A stretch of DNA of 39,574 bases, taken from assembly GCA_019038625.1 (NCBI GenBank), contig JAHOYU010000104.1:1-39574 (forward strand), given 5' to 3'. Source of the DNA: Candidatus Latescibacterota bacterium. GTDB lineage: Bacteria > Krumholzibacteriota > Krumholzibacteriia > Krumholzibacteriales > Krumholzibacteriaceae. Under the pieces are notes generated by a model. That model was not told the origin of the DNA. It did no database searches and was given only the letters and a program-made list of their open reading frames with translations. The position numbers and the translations under genes were made by a program. This document shows, piece after piece, positions 14,906 through 24,538 of the stretch; within the stretch, counting starts at the first letter, position 1; each line of letters starts with the position of its first letter.

Positions 14906-17900
14906 TCAATCATGGAAATGCTCAAGTATCTTCTCGTTAAATTTCATCTTCATCCCGAAGTGGAATCCACTACGGTTAAAATCGTTTATCGGTGCATCGG
15001 CGTCCCTGTGTCCGCCGAAATCGTATCCGCAACCTACCCAGACGTTCTCCGCTACGACCCGCCCGAGCTGCAGTCCGCCACCGAACCGGACCGTGCCGGT
15101 CTCGCTCTGGTGTACTATCCTCGAGGCAAAGGTGACATCCCACTTGCTGCCTATCTTCCTTATCGCCTGAAGCTGATAGAGGAAACTGGCGGTGGAGGCC
15201 GTATAAGATTTAAAGGTGTTCTTCACCCACCTGCCCCCCAGCTTACCTTCAAGTTCCCAGCTTCTGCCGAGCAGATAGTTTGCTTCGGTCATTATCATCA
15301 GATTCTTGTCGACAGCGCCGGGGTGAGCCGGGCTGTTCTTTTCATACGTGGTCTTCATCAGAGAGAACAGGGTCAGAGGCCCGGCGTCCTTCGGCCTGAA
15401 TGAAAGACCCAGCGTTCCATTACCCTTTACCCTGTCGAGTTCGAGTTCCTCGTTCGAGTACCAGAGATCACCCTTCAAAAGTCCCGCCCATCGCATTCCT
15501 ATCCTTCTCAGGCCCGCGAGGCCGAGGAGATGCTTTATCCTGTCCGGCTCGAACCTGACCTCGTAATCACCCTTCAGCTTGTAGAGATTTTCTTTCGGCG
15601 TATAGATCCATCCGGTCGCGAGCGCTGTGAAATCATCCGTAGCGACTCCCGTAACGGTGGAGGTCTTCTCGGCGGTAAATGTTCCGCTTAGATCCTTGCC
15701 CAGCCTGAACCTGTTTTTGAGTCCCATGACGGCCTGGCCGCGTTCTCCACTGACCGCGCCTTCCATCCTGTATCGCGAGTACATATTCAGATCATCTGTC
15801 AGGTTCGATTCGACACCGAGTTGTGTCAGATGTCTCGCCCCCGAACGTCTGCCGCTTCTGTATTCATGTTTGAACGTTCCGCTGATATGTCTCCACAACT
15901 TCTGCGACAGCCTCGCCTGGATGCGGTTCGGATATTCGTCGACTTCCTCACCGGCTACTTTCTGGTCGACCTGAAGCTCGGCCTTCGTCCCGTCCTTTTC
16001 ATATGCTACCGACCCGAGCCACAGCGCGGATGTCTGGCTGCCGTCGCGGTCGTCACTGTGAGAGGCCCCTGCAAAACCTGTGCTGGCCGAGAACTCTTTC
16101 GACCTGCGCACTCCACGGATATCCAGGTATCTCTTCTCTTCACTCAATTCCCGGAAATCGTGCATGAACGTCCTCATGACGATCGAATATTCCTTGCTCA
16201 GTCCCCAGTCGAGATCGATGCCGGTCTTCATGCTGCCAAGTTCCGTCTTCCCGCCTGTGAACGACGGGTTAAAGAAATCACTGTCTATATTCCTGTAATA
16301 TGTATTCCATTTGACGCCGCAGCTGTGCCTGCCGAGCAGCCTTATCCTGAAGGCGTCACCGCTGCCGAGCAGGAACTTTTTGCTGTGAGCATACTCACTC
16401 TCTATCGACACTCCTGGCAGGAGTCGCCCTGAAAGATCGATGCCGATAATAGACGATGTCTCGCTTCCCTCTTCCTCGAGTATCACCGTAGCTCCGGTCT
16501 TCAGGCTGTCGGTCAGGTCGAATGACGAACGTATCCCGTATATGAAATTCACATCCTCTATATCCCGGCACTCGTAGCTGATCACTATCATAACGGGATT
16601 GAGATCCATGTCGACAGAGGCGACCGGCTCCTTGAACAGTATTGAACCGTCCATATAGTTGATGTCGTAATCCCTGCCGTACTGCTTGTAGTCCACACGG
16701 ACGATTGTTTCCGGCCTGTAACGGTCCCTCACCTCTATCCGGATCTTTTCGCTGTTCTGAATAAGTGGATAATGACCGAGGAAATAGAAGCCGCTTGTGC
16801 CGTCGGCCCTGATCTCTTCCTGGAAGGTCGCCTGGTCGGTCCTGGTCACGAATGACTTTACTTCACCCTTCGAGTGTCTGAACTCTCCCCTCAGCCCGTT
16901 GAAGGTCCTGTTGTAATTTGTGAATTCCCCGCCGCCGAGCGCGGTCTCGTAATCACCGAACATCGCGCTGTATTTCCTGTGATCCATCTTTATATAGGTC
17001 CCGCTTCTCGACGCGGAATTGAACTTCAGTTCGCTGGCATCCCCGTAGACGGGATATGGTTTTTCGGGGTCTATCCGGCCAAGAAGCCTGTCCTCGCGAA
17101 CGGGCCTCGAATCGATCGACAGGGTCATCAGGTGTCCCGTTGCCACTTCGCCCTGACCGTAGAGAGAGAACTTTCCTTCCACGTAGAGCCCGTCGTGATG
17201 GCGGACTGCCGACCGGTCGGTGCTTCCCGTTCCGGAAAGGCTGCTGTATCCAAGATCACCCTCGCCGTAACCGAAGAGGAACCAGTCTCTCATGGGCGAG
17301 TCGTATGATATGCCACATGTCGCTGAAAGATCGTCTATGTTGACGCTTATTTTTTCCCGGCGTGGATCCCTCGACGGCGGCAGTTCGAGTCTCACTCTTC
17401 CGTCCTTCGTTCCGGCCTGCACTCCCTGCTGATGCGGATTGACATCCAGCCCGGAGATCAACTCGTCAGGCCCGGTCACGTTCACAAAGAGGCCGTCTCT
17501 GACAGGAAGTCCCGACTTGTCGTTGACCAGGAATACGATCTCAGGCGAGCTTGTACCATCGGCCTGCACCCGGACCTTCTCTCTCTCGGCAACTATGCCT
17601 GCGGGGCGGCCCGACAGATAGACATGGCGCACACAGACGTTCTTTTCTCCGTGGCTCCTGCAGACGACAAGGATATCGTTTCTTCCCTCGACGATCTTCA
17701 CATCGTAGAAGATATAGCCGATAGTGCCATTACCGACATCTATCTGCTTTTGCCCGATCTTTTCCCTTCCGACCGGGATATTGTTTACATATAACTCGAC
17801 CGATGATGCAAGCGGAGACAGCACCTCAATATCTATCTTGTCTCGCATGGTGAATATATGACCCTCATCGGGGCCTACTATCTCCGCACAGATGCCTGCA

Positions 17901-20749
17901 TCGTCGGCGAGTGAATAAGTCTTTTCCGTCGTGTCCGGCCGGCTCAGGATCGATGGGATATCGGGATCGCCCTGATCATATCCTTCGGGAGGATTGACCT
18001 TGATCTCGACACGCCGGTTTGCTGCGCGACCCTCTTCTGTATCGTTGGATGCGATCGGGCTCCTTGAGCCGTACCCCATGTAATCCATTATCTTGTCGTC
18101 TATCCCGTTCATCCTGAGGACCTGAAAGACGGACCTCGCCCTTGCGAGACTCAGTTCGAAATTCGAAGGATATTCCGCAGTGTTTATCGGGACATTATCC
18201 GAATGGCCCGAGATCGAGATCGTCCAGTCGGGATGTTCCATGATCCAGAGGCCCAGAGCGGCGACTTCTCTGATCGGGATCTCTTCGAGGATCGCTCCTC
18301 CCGGCTCGAAATGGCTGCTCGGGAAAGTGATCGCTCTGTATCCGTCGAAATCTGTGGCGTCGGACTCCTGTGGGTCGTCGGCGGCTACTTCGTCATCCAG
18401 CGCAGAACTATCCGCGGCAGAACTGCCCGCGGCATCGCTGCCACCCGGAAGCTGGCCACCCGTATTGTTCAACGCACTGCCGGCAACCACCGGACCCGAG
18501 CCTTCGATGGCGGCGAAGGAATCGCCCCCTGTCTGTCGCGTAACAGACCGAAGAGGGAAATCGACCCGGCGATTACCTGACGGTGCAAGATCTATAAGAT
18601 ACTCTCCACTGATCCCGAATCCGAAATAGCCGGCCTCGCCGGTCTCCAGAGAATCGGGTAGTGTCTTGGGATCTACTCTGAGTACATGCCTGCCTTCCAG
18701 GACGGAAGGTATCGAATATGAACCTGTGGAATCTGTCACAGCGTACGTACCGTTCTCCATGAATACGGAGACTCCGCGCACACCTCTCTCTTTCGCTGAA
18801 GGGATACCGTTATTATCGGTATCGAGGAAGACTCTCCCGAACAGAAGGCCCTTCCTCGAAAATATTCCTTCGATTATCCTGATCGACGCCACAGCAGGAC
18901 CGTCCGATGTCCTCTCACCGAGAGTGGAGACACCGAACACCCATGCCATGCTGACGATCTCGTCACGTTCCTGCCCGGCCTTTACAGCGGCCCTGAAGAT
19001 CACTTCCTTCTTTTCGCCCGGGCCGAGCGAACCGAGTTCCCACCGGAATGTATTGCCGTTTATCTCCGGCTCCTCGCTTCCCCCTGCGTAGCCCAGTCCC
19101 GCTGAGACGCTCTCGACCAGCATGATGCTGTCGACTGTCGTCTCTTCGGTCATGTTTTCGATAGTGACGATATAACTCAGTATGTCGCCGACCATGGCAT
19201 TCGGTTCCCTGATCGACTGCTTCACCGAAAGAAGAGGCATGTCGCTCTTCACCAGCACATCACGGACACCGTTTCTCGACGATGGATCCACCAACGATCT
19301 CGATTCGATAGCGAACTCAAGCTCGCGCCCCTGGAAAGAGCGGAATCTCTCCGGCGAGGCGCTGAGCCTGAGTCCCACCGTTCTCGACCCGCCGCTTTCC
19401 ACCGGGCCGATATCGGCAATGAACCTTGTGTCGTGATCGAGAGGACTGCCGGATCCATCGACGAACTCTAAATCCCAATCGCCGGGAATGACCGTTGAAT
19501 CCGCAAGCACGACCTGCACTGTGTCGATGAAATTGCTGGTACTCCTGACCTCGTGCCAGAAAGTACATGTCGTGTCTGTGGCACCGAGCGCGATCACTAT
19601 CCTGTCCTCGAGGCTTCCCTCCTCGGCGTCGGGATTGCCGAGGGGCCCCATGAGCAGGCTGCTGACCTGCAGGACAATGACAGTGATCTCGTTCGAATCG
19701 AGGGTGTAGAGCTGAGCATCCCCGCCGGTATATTCGGTGGATGCAGCATTGAAGATATCTCCCCACTCGTGGTCGTCACTGACTCTCACCGCAAAGGAGA
19801 AGAACCCGTCAGCTCCCGGCGCCATAGTGGCGAGGCTCAGACGGATGCCTTTCACCCTTTCCGCCGGAGGGGCGATCTCCACCCAGGCCTGTAGATCGAT
19901 ATCGAAATACTCCACCAGGCCAGTCAGCGATGAGAGGAACGATCCGGTGACATACTCAGTGCCTTGCCCCATACCTGTATAGTCGATAAAGTCAGTGATG
20001 ACTATATCGGAGGCCGCACGTTCACCGGCATTCTCAAAGTTCAATGTCCAGGTGACGATCTCGCCTGGTGGCACATCGGGCCTGTCAGACTCGATCTGGA
20101 GCGAGACTCTTGCTTCATCCCGGGTGACGATGCGGACTACGTTGTCCCTGTCGACGAGTGAAGTATCACCGGCCGACCTTGCCGTAAGATCGAGATGAGC
20201 CGTCTCTCCACCAGTCAGGCCGGGAGGCAGCCCGGCTGAAAGGATGAGAGAGACAGTCTCCGCGATCTCAAGCGGGCCGACCTCGGTCACTACATTCTCC
20301 CCGATATCTATCTCCCCGTCCGAGTCGACGTCGAGATAGACCATCACGTTTTCTGGAATGAAGCCTGAGGGTGAGATAATATCTATGGTCAAAGCGAAGA
20401 TGTCCCCGGCATTGCCGGTGTTTCCCAGTGTGAACGGGAATGTCACCGTCTCCCCGGAAAATGCCGTCTCCTCCGCCGCGGGGGCAAGTGCGGTGCCGTC
20501 GGGCAGAAGGATCGGGCCGAATACGGGGATAACGCCTGTGGACACTTCGTTGGAATATGCGATGTAATGGTTGCCGGACGTCTCATACGACACCATCGAT
20601 CTTGCTGTGATCGATGTTCCGGCTGGAGTGCTCTGCGCGTAGGCGGGCGCGACAGAAAAAACCGGTATCAGGACGAGCAGGAGCATAAGGATCGCTCCCA
20701 TCCCGGATATCCGGTCTTTACAAATATTATTCAAAACTACTTTTTCCAC
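14906..20749 (-). CDS. Giant outer-membrane protein: Ig/DUF11 repeats, SdrD-B-like, OmpA-like domain and C-terminal barrel
   Basis: I prefer GTG 20749 (SD GAGG about 7 nt upstream), 1,947 residues; the open frame starts at 20767 and numbering below uses it. A signal peptide ends at about 45 ('PAYAQ'). Ig/DUF11-like domains fill about 50-630. An SdrD-B-like domain spans about 640-740 ('LFGRVFLDTDNNGIPSAKE'). A low-complexity Ser/Ala/Asp linker precedes an OmpA-like peptidoglycan-binding domain at 815-925 ('ISGHSDNVPINTAEYPSNF', 'LSLARARSV', 'GRAANRRVEI'). From about 1180 to the end are alternating amphipathic strands ending 'GFHFGMKMKFN', read as an outer-membrane barrel. The order repeats-OmpA-barrel in one chain suggests a wall-tethered surface channel or anchor. 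Its TGA overlaps the next gene (TTGA). Confidence 0.82.
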   Translation of the reverse strand: MEKVVLNNICKDRISGMGAILMLLLVLIPVFSVAPAYAQSTPAGTSITARSMVSYETSGNHYIAYSNEVSTGVIPVFGPILLPDGTALAPAAEETAFSGETVTFPFTLGNTGNAGDIFALTIDIISPSGFIPENVMVYLDVDSDGEIDIGENVVTEVGPLEIAETVSLILSAGLPPGLTGGETAHLDLTARSAGDTSLVDRDNVVRIVTRDEARVSLQIESDRPDVPPGEIVTWTLNFENAGERAASDIVITDFIDYTGMGQGTEYVTGSFLSSLTGLVEYFDIDLQAWVEIAPPAERVKGIRLSLATMAPGADGFFSFAVRVSDDHEWGDIFNAASTEYTGGDAQLYTLDSNEITVIVLQVSSLLMGPLGNPDAEEGSLEDRIVIALGATDTTCTFWHEVRSTSNFIDTVQVVLADSTVIPGDWDLEFVDGSGSPLDHDTRFIADIGPVESGGSRTVGLRLSASPERFRSFQGRELEFAIESRSLVDPSSRNGVRDVLVKSDMPLLSVKQSIREPNAMVGDILSYIVTIENMTEETTVDSIMLVESVSAGLGYAGGSEEPEINGNTFRWELGSLGPGEKKEVIFRAAVKAGQERDEIVSMAWVFGVSTLGERTSDGPAVASIRIIEGIFSRKGLLFGRVFLDTDNNGIPSAKERGVRGVSVFMENGTYAVTDSTGSYSIPSVLEGRHVLRVDPKTLPDSLETGEAGYFGFGISGEYLIDLAPSGNRRVDFPLRSVTRQTGGDSFAAIEGSGPVVAGSALNNTGGQLPGGSDAAGSSAADSSALDDEVAADDPQESDATDFDGYRAITFPSSHFEPGGAILEEIPIREVAALGLWIMEHPDWTISISGHSDNVPINTAEYPSNFELSLARARSVFQVLRMNGIDDKIMDYMGYGSRSPIASNDTEEGRAANRRVEIKVNPPEGYDQGDPDIPSILSRPDTTEKTYSLADDAGICAEIVGPDEGHIFTMRDKIDIEVLSPLASSVELYVNNIPVGREKIGQKQIDVGNGTIGYIFYDVKIVEGRNDILVVCRSHGEKNVCVRHVYLSGRPAGIVAEREKVRVQADGTSSPEIVFLVNDKSGLPVRDGLFVNVTGPDELISGLDVNPHQQGVQAGTKDGRVRLELPPSRDPRREKISVNIDDLSATCGISYDSPMRDWFLFGYGEGDLGYSSLSGTGSTDRSAVRHHDGLYVEGKFSLYGQGEVATGHLMTLSIDSRPVREDRLLGRIDPEKPYPVYGDASELKFNSASRSGTYIKMDHRKYSAMFGDYETALGGGEFTNYNRTFNGLRGEFRHSKGEVKSFVTRTDQATFQEEIRADGTSGFYFLGHYPLIQNSEKIRIEVRDRYRPETIVRVDYKQYGRDYDINYMDGSILFKEPVASVDMDLNPVMIVISYECRDIEDVNFIYGIRSSFDLTDSLKTGATVILEEEGSETSSIIGIDLSGRLLPGVSIESEYAHSKKFLLGSGDAFRIRLLGRHSCGVKWNTYYRNIDSDFFNPSFTGGKTELGSMKTGIDLDWGLSKEYSIVMRTFMHDFRELSEEKRYLDIRGVRRSKEFSASTGFAGASHSDDRDGSQTSALWLGSVAYEKDGTKAELQVDQKVAGEEVDEYPNRIQARLSQKLWRHISGTFKHEYRSGRRSGARHLTQLGVESNLTDDLNMYSRYRMEGAVSGERGQAVMGLKNRFRLGKDLSGTFTAEKTSTVTGVATDDFTALATGWIYTPKENLYKLKGDYEVRFEPDRIKHLLGLAGLRRIGMRWAGLLKGDLWYSNEELELDRVKGNGTLGLSFRPKDAGPLTLFSLMKTTYEKNSPAHPGAVDKNLMIMTEANYLLGRSWELEGKLGGRWVKNTFKSYTASTASFLYQLQAIRKIGSKWDVTFASRIVHQSETGTVRFGGGLQLGRVVAENVWVGCGYDFGGHRDADAPINDFNRSGFHFGMKMKFNEKILEHFHD

Positions 20750-20807
20750 GGCGCCGCCTCGCAACATGGATACAACAACTACGTCTCTTCAATATTTTCA
20801 GCCCACA

Positions 20808-20831
20808 GGCGGGGGGACAATGCCCCCCGCC
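20808..20831. terminator. Very stable GC hairpin between two surface-protein genes
   Basis: GGCGGGGGG and CCCCCCGCC form a perfect 9-bp stem with a 6-nt loop, 14 bp after the 900-residue protein gene ends on the minus strand. There is no clean T run after it, so it may be an intra-operon attenuator or RNA-stabilising stem that sets a ratio between the two genes. Confidence 0.5.
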
Positions 20832-20844
20832 CATGGTGTATCAA

Positions 20845-23547
20845 CTATTCAGCTATGATCCTGACGATGAATCCGACACCGTCACCAGTACTGTCTCCGC
20901 CAGCCAGCGTACCGGTCAGGGTCCACCTGACGTTGGTCACGTTGGCATCGAAGTTTACGGGGGCTCCGCCGCCACCGCTTACCGGTACATGGACCCAGGT
21001 CGTGCCATTATCATCGGAGTATTCGATGTTGATGGCAGTGATGCCTACAGCGAAAGTACCTATGACTGCTGATCCTACGCGGTACTGTGTCCACGCGGGA
21101 ATGGCGTCGTAGAGAACGATCGTCGAGAGATCACCCGTACCTACGTTAGCGTAATCCGTTCTGTAGGTAAGTTCGACACCCGGAGCCTGGTTGCCCACCG
21201 GAGTGACAAACTTGGTCAGAACGAGATTGCCGGCCACGATAGTCGTGACGTCTGTAGCCGTATCGACTGCTCCGAATGCGCTGCCAGTGACAGTGATCAC
21301 ACCGGTCTCGACCGTACCCATGGCGACTCCGCCGGGGATCGAGATCTGTACGATGATGTCCTGGGTGGCGCCTGAGACCAGTACGACCGAGGCGATCGGA
21401 TTGTTGGCCAGATCGAAATACGCGTAGCTCCATGCGTTGGAACTTACAGCGCTGAGCAGGAACGTCTCGTCGACGTTACCTGTGTTAGTCACGGTGTGCT
21501 GATAACGGACCGTTCCGCCAGCTGTCGCTGTTCCGTTACGATCAGGAACGATGGTAACTGAGGGGGCATTGTTTATGGTTACCGTGTTCGCGATCTCATC
21601 GAAAATAGCGGGGTTGCTGGCTGAAGTAGCCCTGAAGGTGGTGCCGTTAACACCCGGGACCTCGCCTGCTGGTACATCGACACGCGCTATGAGGTGAACC
21701 TCTACGCCTGCCAGGACCGGACCGATAGCCGCTATCGGAGTGAGTTCCGGAACGTCCAGCACACCATTGTCGTTTGTATCTTCATAATAGGTGACGGTCC
21801 AGCCTGCGGGGAATGTGGCCGACAGCGCGAAGTTGTCGGTCGATCCACCGGAGTTGATCACGTCGAGAGGGAAGTCCACGGACAGGCCGGGGTCGGTATT
21901 GATATTCACGACCGCGTTGTTCGTTCCGGGAACTCCATCGTAGTTACCTATATCGAGAGCAGCGGGGCTTACCGCAGTGATCTCGTCATTGGTCTGGTTG
22001 AATACCGTGGGGTCGTTCGCTGAGATAGCGTTCACGACCGCATTGTATGGTCCACCCGCAACGGCCGTACCGGGGACAGCTATCCTCACGATAAAGTCTG
22101 CCGTGTTGCCGGGGTTGATCGTACCGACATCGACGATGCCGTCAGCGCCCGAATCGGAAAGGGGCGTGACACCGTCCATGCGGTAGAACTGTACCGTCCA
22201 TCCGCCAGGGATCGTCGAGGCGCCGTCGAGCTGAATATTGATCTCATCAGCAGCGTTGCCATCGTTGCGAACGGTATTGATAAAGTCTACTGTCGAGTTC
22301 GCGTATGCGAGGGCGACAGCCTGAAGGTCGTCGTTGTACAACGGGGGCGTACCGGCTCCCGGAGTACCGTTCGGGCCGACGAGTACGACAGCGAGGCCGT
22401 TTACGTTGACCTGGTTGTTGTTCGTCGTGACGATAGTCGGATCCGGGGTGCCGGGGTTGTTGTCGACAAACGCGACATCGGCACTGTTGTTGACTATCCC
22501 GGAAGGCATCGTCAAAGGCACGGTAACATCATAGGTAAGGCTGTACGCCTGACCGACTACGAGGTCGCCGTTCATGATATATGCGACACCGATGTCGCCG
22601 GCAGCTGCCGAGGTCGACCATGCCCAGGTCTCCGGTGATCCGGCTGTCGGGCTTCCTGTGGGCAGGTATAATACCGTTCCACCTGCGGGAGCTCCAGCGG
22701 GGGCTCCGGCCAGTGCCAGCGGAAGGCCGCTTGAAGGATCGATCGGAATGATGTCATAAACGAGAACGCCTGTAAGGCCGACCGTAGCTACGGTCACACC
22801 GTTAGCGTCCTGCGTACCAACGTTCGAACCTGTCACCGAGTAGGTGATAGTGTTGCCAGGATCGACATTCGCCGGAAGGCCTGAAAGAGCAGCTGTAAGC
22901 GAAGCATCCGACACTACTGTAGTCAGGTGATAATTACGCGTATCTATCTGGGCTCCGTCGCCGACAGAAGTCGCCTGCAGTCCCACATACGCCAGTTCGC
23001 CGGCCGCGGCCGTCGGGGGCACCTGGTAGGATACGAGCAGGTTGACCGTCGTCCCCGGATTTACGGGGCCGAGGTTGCCGGGTACGCCGCCTGCGGAAAT
23101 GGCTGGCTCTCCGCCATCGAGCACGCCGTTACCGTTCAGGTCGTGATAGATCGTAATATCGCCGAGGCCGATGACCATCGACGAGCTTACCGCGTCCAGA
23201 AGCGGTTCGATCGTAAAGTCATCAGCGTCGTTTCCCGTGTTGGTCAGGTTGTAACTGAAATATACAGTCTGACCGGGAATCGCGGTCTGTGAAAGGGCCG
23301 GAGTCACTGGCGGGGTCTCGCCAGAGTCGTCCGGAAGCACCGACACGCCGTACACTGGAAGTACGATCGTGGTGACTTCATTTGAAGTCGTGGTGTAGGT
23401 ATTGCCGACTGCATCCTGGAACGTGGCCGAGGCCTGGTTCCTGATGGTCGTGCCGGCTGGTGTCTGTGCCTGCGCGGTCGCTGCTGTCAGCGTCAACGCA
23501 AGCACCAGGACTGGTAAGGCCAGCCCCATGAACTTTTTCAGCGTCAT
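20845..23547 (-). CDS. Secreted 900-residue Ig-repeat (DUF11-like) surface protein
   Basis: A clear signal peptide (KK, then LALPVLVLALTLTAAT, cut near AQAQ at 27) leads into Ig-like repeats rich in Gly, Asn, Thr and Val. Its first 50 mature residues ('TPAGTTIRNQASATF', 'SNEVTTIVLPVYG') are clearly paralogous to the start of the giant barrel protein ('TPAGTSITARSMVSY', 'SNEVSTGVIPVFG'). Two acidic lines ('DLNGNGVLDGGEP', 'DTNDNGVLDVPE') look like calcium-binding loops. The C-terminal domain is DUF11-like ('NLVLTKFVTPVGNQAPGVEL') and ends 'VGFIVRIIAE' without an anchor. It is probably a secreted partner or subunit of a surface layer built with the neighbouring proteins; this is inferred. Confidence 0.8.
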   Translation of the reverse strand: MTLKKFMGLALPVLVLALTLTAATAQAQTPAGTTIRNQASATFQDAVGNTYTTTSNEVTTIVLPVYGVSVLPDDSGETPPVTPALSQTAIPGQTVYFSYNLTNTGNDADDFTIEPLLDAVSSSMVIGLGDITIYHDLNGNGVLDGGEPAISAGGVPGNLGPVNPGTTVNLLVSYQVPPTAAAGELAYVGLQATSVGDGAQIDTRNYHLTTVVSDASLTAALSGLPANVDPGNTITYSVTGSNVGTQDANGVTVATVGLTGVLVYDIIPIDPSSGLPLALAGAPAGAPAGGTVLYLPTGSPTAGSPETWAWSTSAAAGDIGVAYIMNGDLVVGQAYSLTYDVTVPLTMPSGIVNNSADVAFVDNNPGTPDPTIVTTNNNQVNVNGLAVVLVGPNGTPGAGTPPLYNDDLQAVALAYANSTVDFINTVRNDGNAADEINIQLDGASTIPGGWTVQFYRMDGVTPLSDSGADGIVDVGTINPGNTADFIVRIAVPGTAVAGGPYNAVVNAISANDPTVFNQTNDEITAVSPAALDIGNYDGVPGTNNAVVNINTDPGLSVDFPLDVINSGGSTDNFALSATFPAGWTVTYYEDTNDNGVLDVPELTPIAAIGPVLAGVEVHLIARVDVPAGEVPGVNGTTFRATSASNPAIFDEIANTVTINNAPSVTIVPDRNGTATAGGTVRYQHTVTNTGNVDETFLLSAVSSNAWSYAYFDLANNPIASVVLVSGATQDIIVQISIPGGVAMGTVETGVITVTGSAFGAVDTATDVTTIVAGNLVLTKFVTPVGNQAPGVELTYRTDYANVGTGDLSTIVLYDAIPAWTQYRVGSAVIGTFAVGITAINIEYSDDNGTTWVHVPVSGGGGAPVNFDANVTNVRWTLTGTLAGGDSTGDGVGFIVRIIAE

Positions 23548-23565
23548 TGCCGATCACCATCCTTC

Positions 23566-23583
23566 TGCCCTCTTTGGAGGGCA
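23566..23583. promoter_or_regulatory. Small leader hairpin before the 900-residue protein gene
   Basis: TGCCCTC/GAGGGCA form a 7-bp stem with a 4-nt loop, about 19 bp upstream of the start codon. A second short stem (CCCC/GGGG near 23603-23616) lies just before it. Together they could control readthrough from the 163-residue gene. Confidence 0.35.
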
Positions 23584-23646
23584 TTCCATCTAATTAAACT
23601 CCCCTGCATCGGGGCACTAAATACCAGAATCAGGAATTTCGGCCGT

Positions 23647-24138
23647 CTACTTTACCTGCACGCGGTAAGAGACTTTGATTTCCTGCCCTGCGTCCAGCGA
23701 ACCATCGATCGACCACTTGATATGAGTGATCATTTCGGGTCGGGCGACCTTCATCTCTACGGTGCCGTCCTTTCGAACGACCTCGTACATCACCGGCGCC
23801 TGGTGATACGTCTCACCGTCGTCGATGCTGAAAATGGTGCTCATCCCTTTGATGTCGCTTGCAGTTTTCTCAAGATAAACCGTGCCGGAAGGAACCGGGC
23901 CCACGAGGCCGATCCCGGACGCGGAAGAATCACCGGTATTGCTGTACCGGAGCGTGTACTCTACCATGTCCTTTGGATATACCTGTTCAGCCGACACTGC
24001 GATCTCACGGTTTTCCTCATCCATGACGATGCGGTGTGCTACCATCTCACCACTGAGAACCGGGCCCTCAGCAAATGCGGATGTCGCTCCCGCGGCCATG
24101 ATTATGAGAAAAATCGCAGCCGAAAGACTCCGTCTCAT
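23647..24138 (-). CDS. Small secreted DUF11-like protein, first gene of the surface cluster
   Basis: The product is 163 residues. ATG at 24138 follows AGGAGG by 9 nt. A signal peptide ends near residue 23 ('TSAFA'). The mature part is one DUF11-like Ig domain: 'YPKDMVEYTLRYSNTGDSSA', 'PVPSGTVYLEKT', 'DDGETYHQAP', 'MITHIKWSIDGSLDAG', ending 'VSYRVQVK'. The same closing pattern, with a 'VRW/IKW...AG' strand near the C-terminus, occurs at the end of the 900-residue protein downstream, so these are related modules. It could be a minor subunit or cap of the same surface structure. No enzymatic motif is visible. Confidence 0.78.
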   Translation of the reverse strand: MRRSLSAAIFLIIMAAGATSAFAEGPVLSGEMVAHRIVMDEENREIAVSAEQVYPKDMVEYTLRYSNTGDSSASGIGLVGPVPSGTVYLEKTASDIKGMSTIFSIDDGETYHQAPVMYEVVRKDGTVEMKVARPEMITHIKWSIDGSLDAGQEIKVSYRVQVK

Positions 24139-24161
24139 CTATCTGTCCTCCTTTTTCCATT

Positions 24162-24213
24162 CCTCCAGCCTGATGGGTCCACAAAGTGGTTGTCGAGGCA
24201 GACTACCTGGAGG
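24162..24213 (-). promoter_or_regulatory. Structured 5' leader of the surface-protein cluster
   Basis: CCTCCAG (24162-24168) pairs with CTGGAGG (24207-24213), enclosing a small hairpin CCAC-AAA-GTGG (24179-24189). The structure sits about 25 nt before the start codon of the 163-residue gene. It matches no riboswitch class that I can recognise. Confidence 0.35.
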
Positions 24214-24299
24214 CTATGGTTAATGAATCGCGGCCCGGATTTCACAGGCCGCTGTAACTCCTACGAGCAGCCGAGAGCGCAAGGGGTGTTCCAAATGAT

Positions 24300-24356
24300 G
24301 GGACTTTAGTCACAGAATCCAGGGTCAGACAATGCCGGGGCCAGGACTAAAGTCCC
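24300..24356. repeat. 12-bp perfect inverted repeat with 33-bp loop
   Basis: GGGACTTTAGTC (24300-24311) and GACTAAAGTCCC (24345-24356) are exact complements. The pair lies in the gene-free stretch 24139-24538, between the surface cluster and the small lipoprotein gene. It could form a long hairpin or mark the ends of a small repetitive element. Apart from this pair, the leader structure and the terminator, I see nothing else in that stretch. Confidence 0.6.
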
Positions 24357-24444
24357 GAAACTTCAGGCAGGCTAACAGGTTTCATAAGATGGAAAATAAG
24401 TAAGGATGGGGAACAACGGGGAACCAGAAGGAACAACCGGACAT

Positions 24445-24469
24445 AAAAAAGCCCCCCGAAGGGGACTTT
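24445..24469 (-). terminator. Rho-independent terminator after the YHS-like lipoprotein gene
   Basis: On the minus strand AAGTCCCC, loop TTCG and GGGGGCTT form a stem followed by TTTT. It lies about 70 bp beyond the stop codon of the 88-residue lipoprotein. Confidence 0.8.
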
Positions 24470-24538
24470 GGTCTTGCTCTGTGCGAAGCCTTTCGCAAAA
24501 TGCGAGATTCATTCAACCTTCAAGGCTGAGAACCCGGA

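Noticed and set aside
24139-24300. Cyclic-di-GMP riboswitch in the leader of the surface cluster
   Set aside because: Stems are present but the conserved c-di-GMP-I and -II core segments are not.
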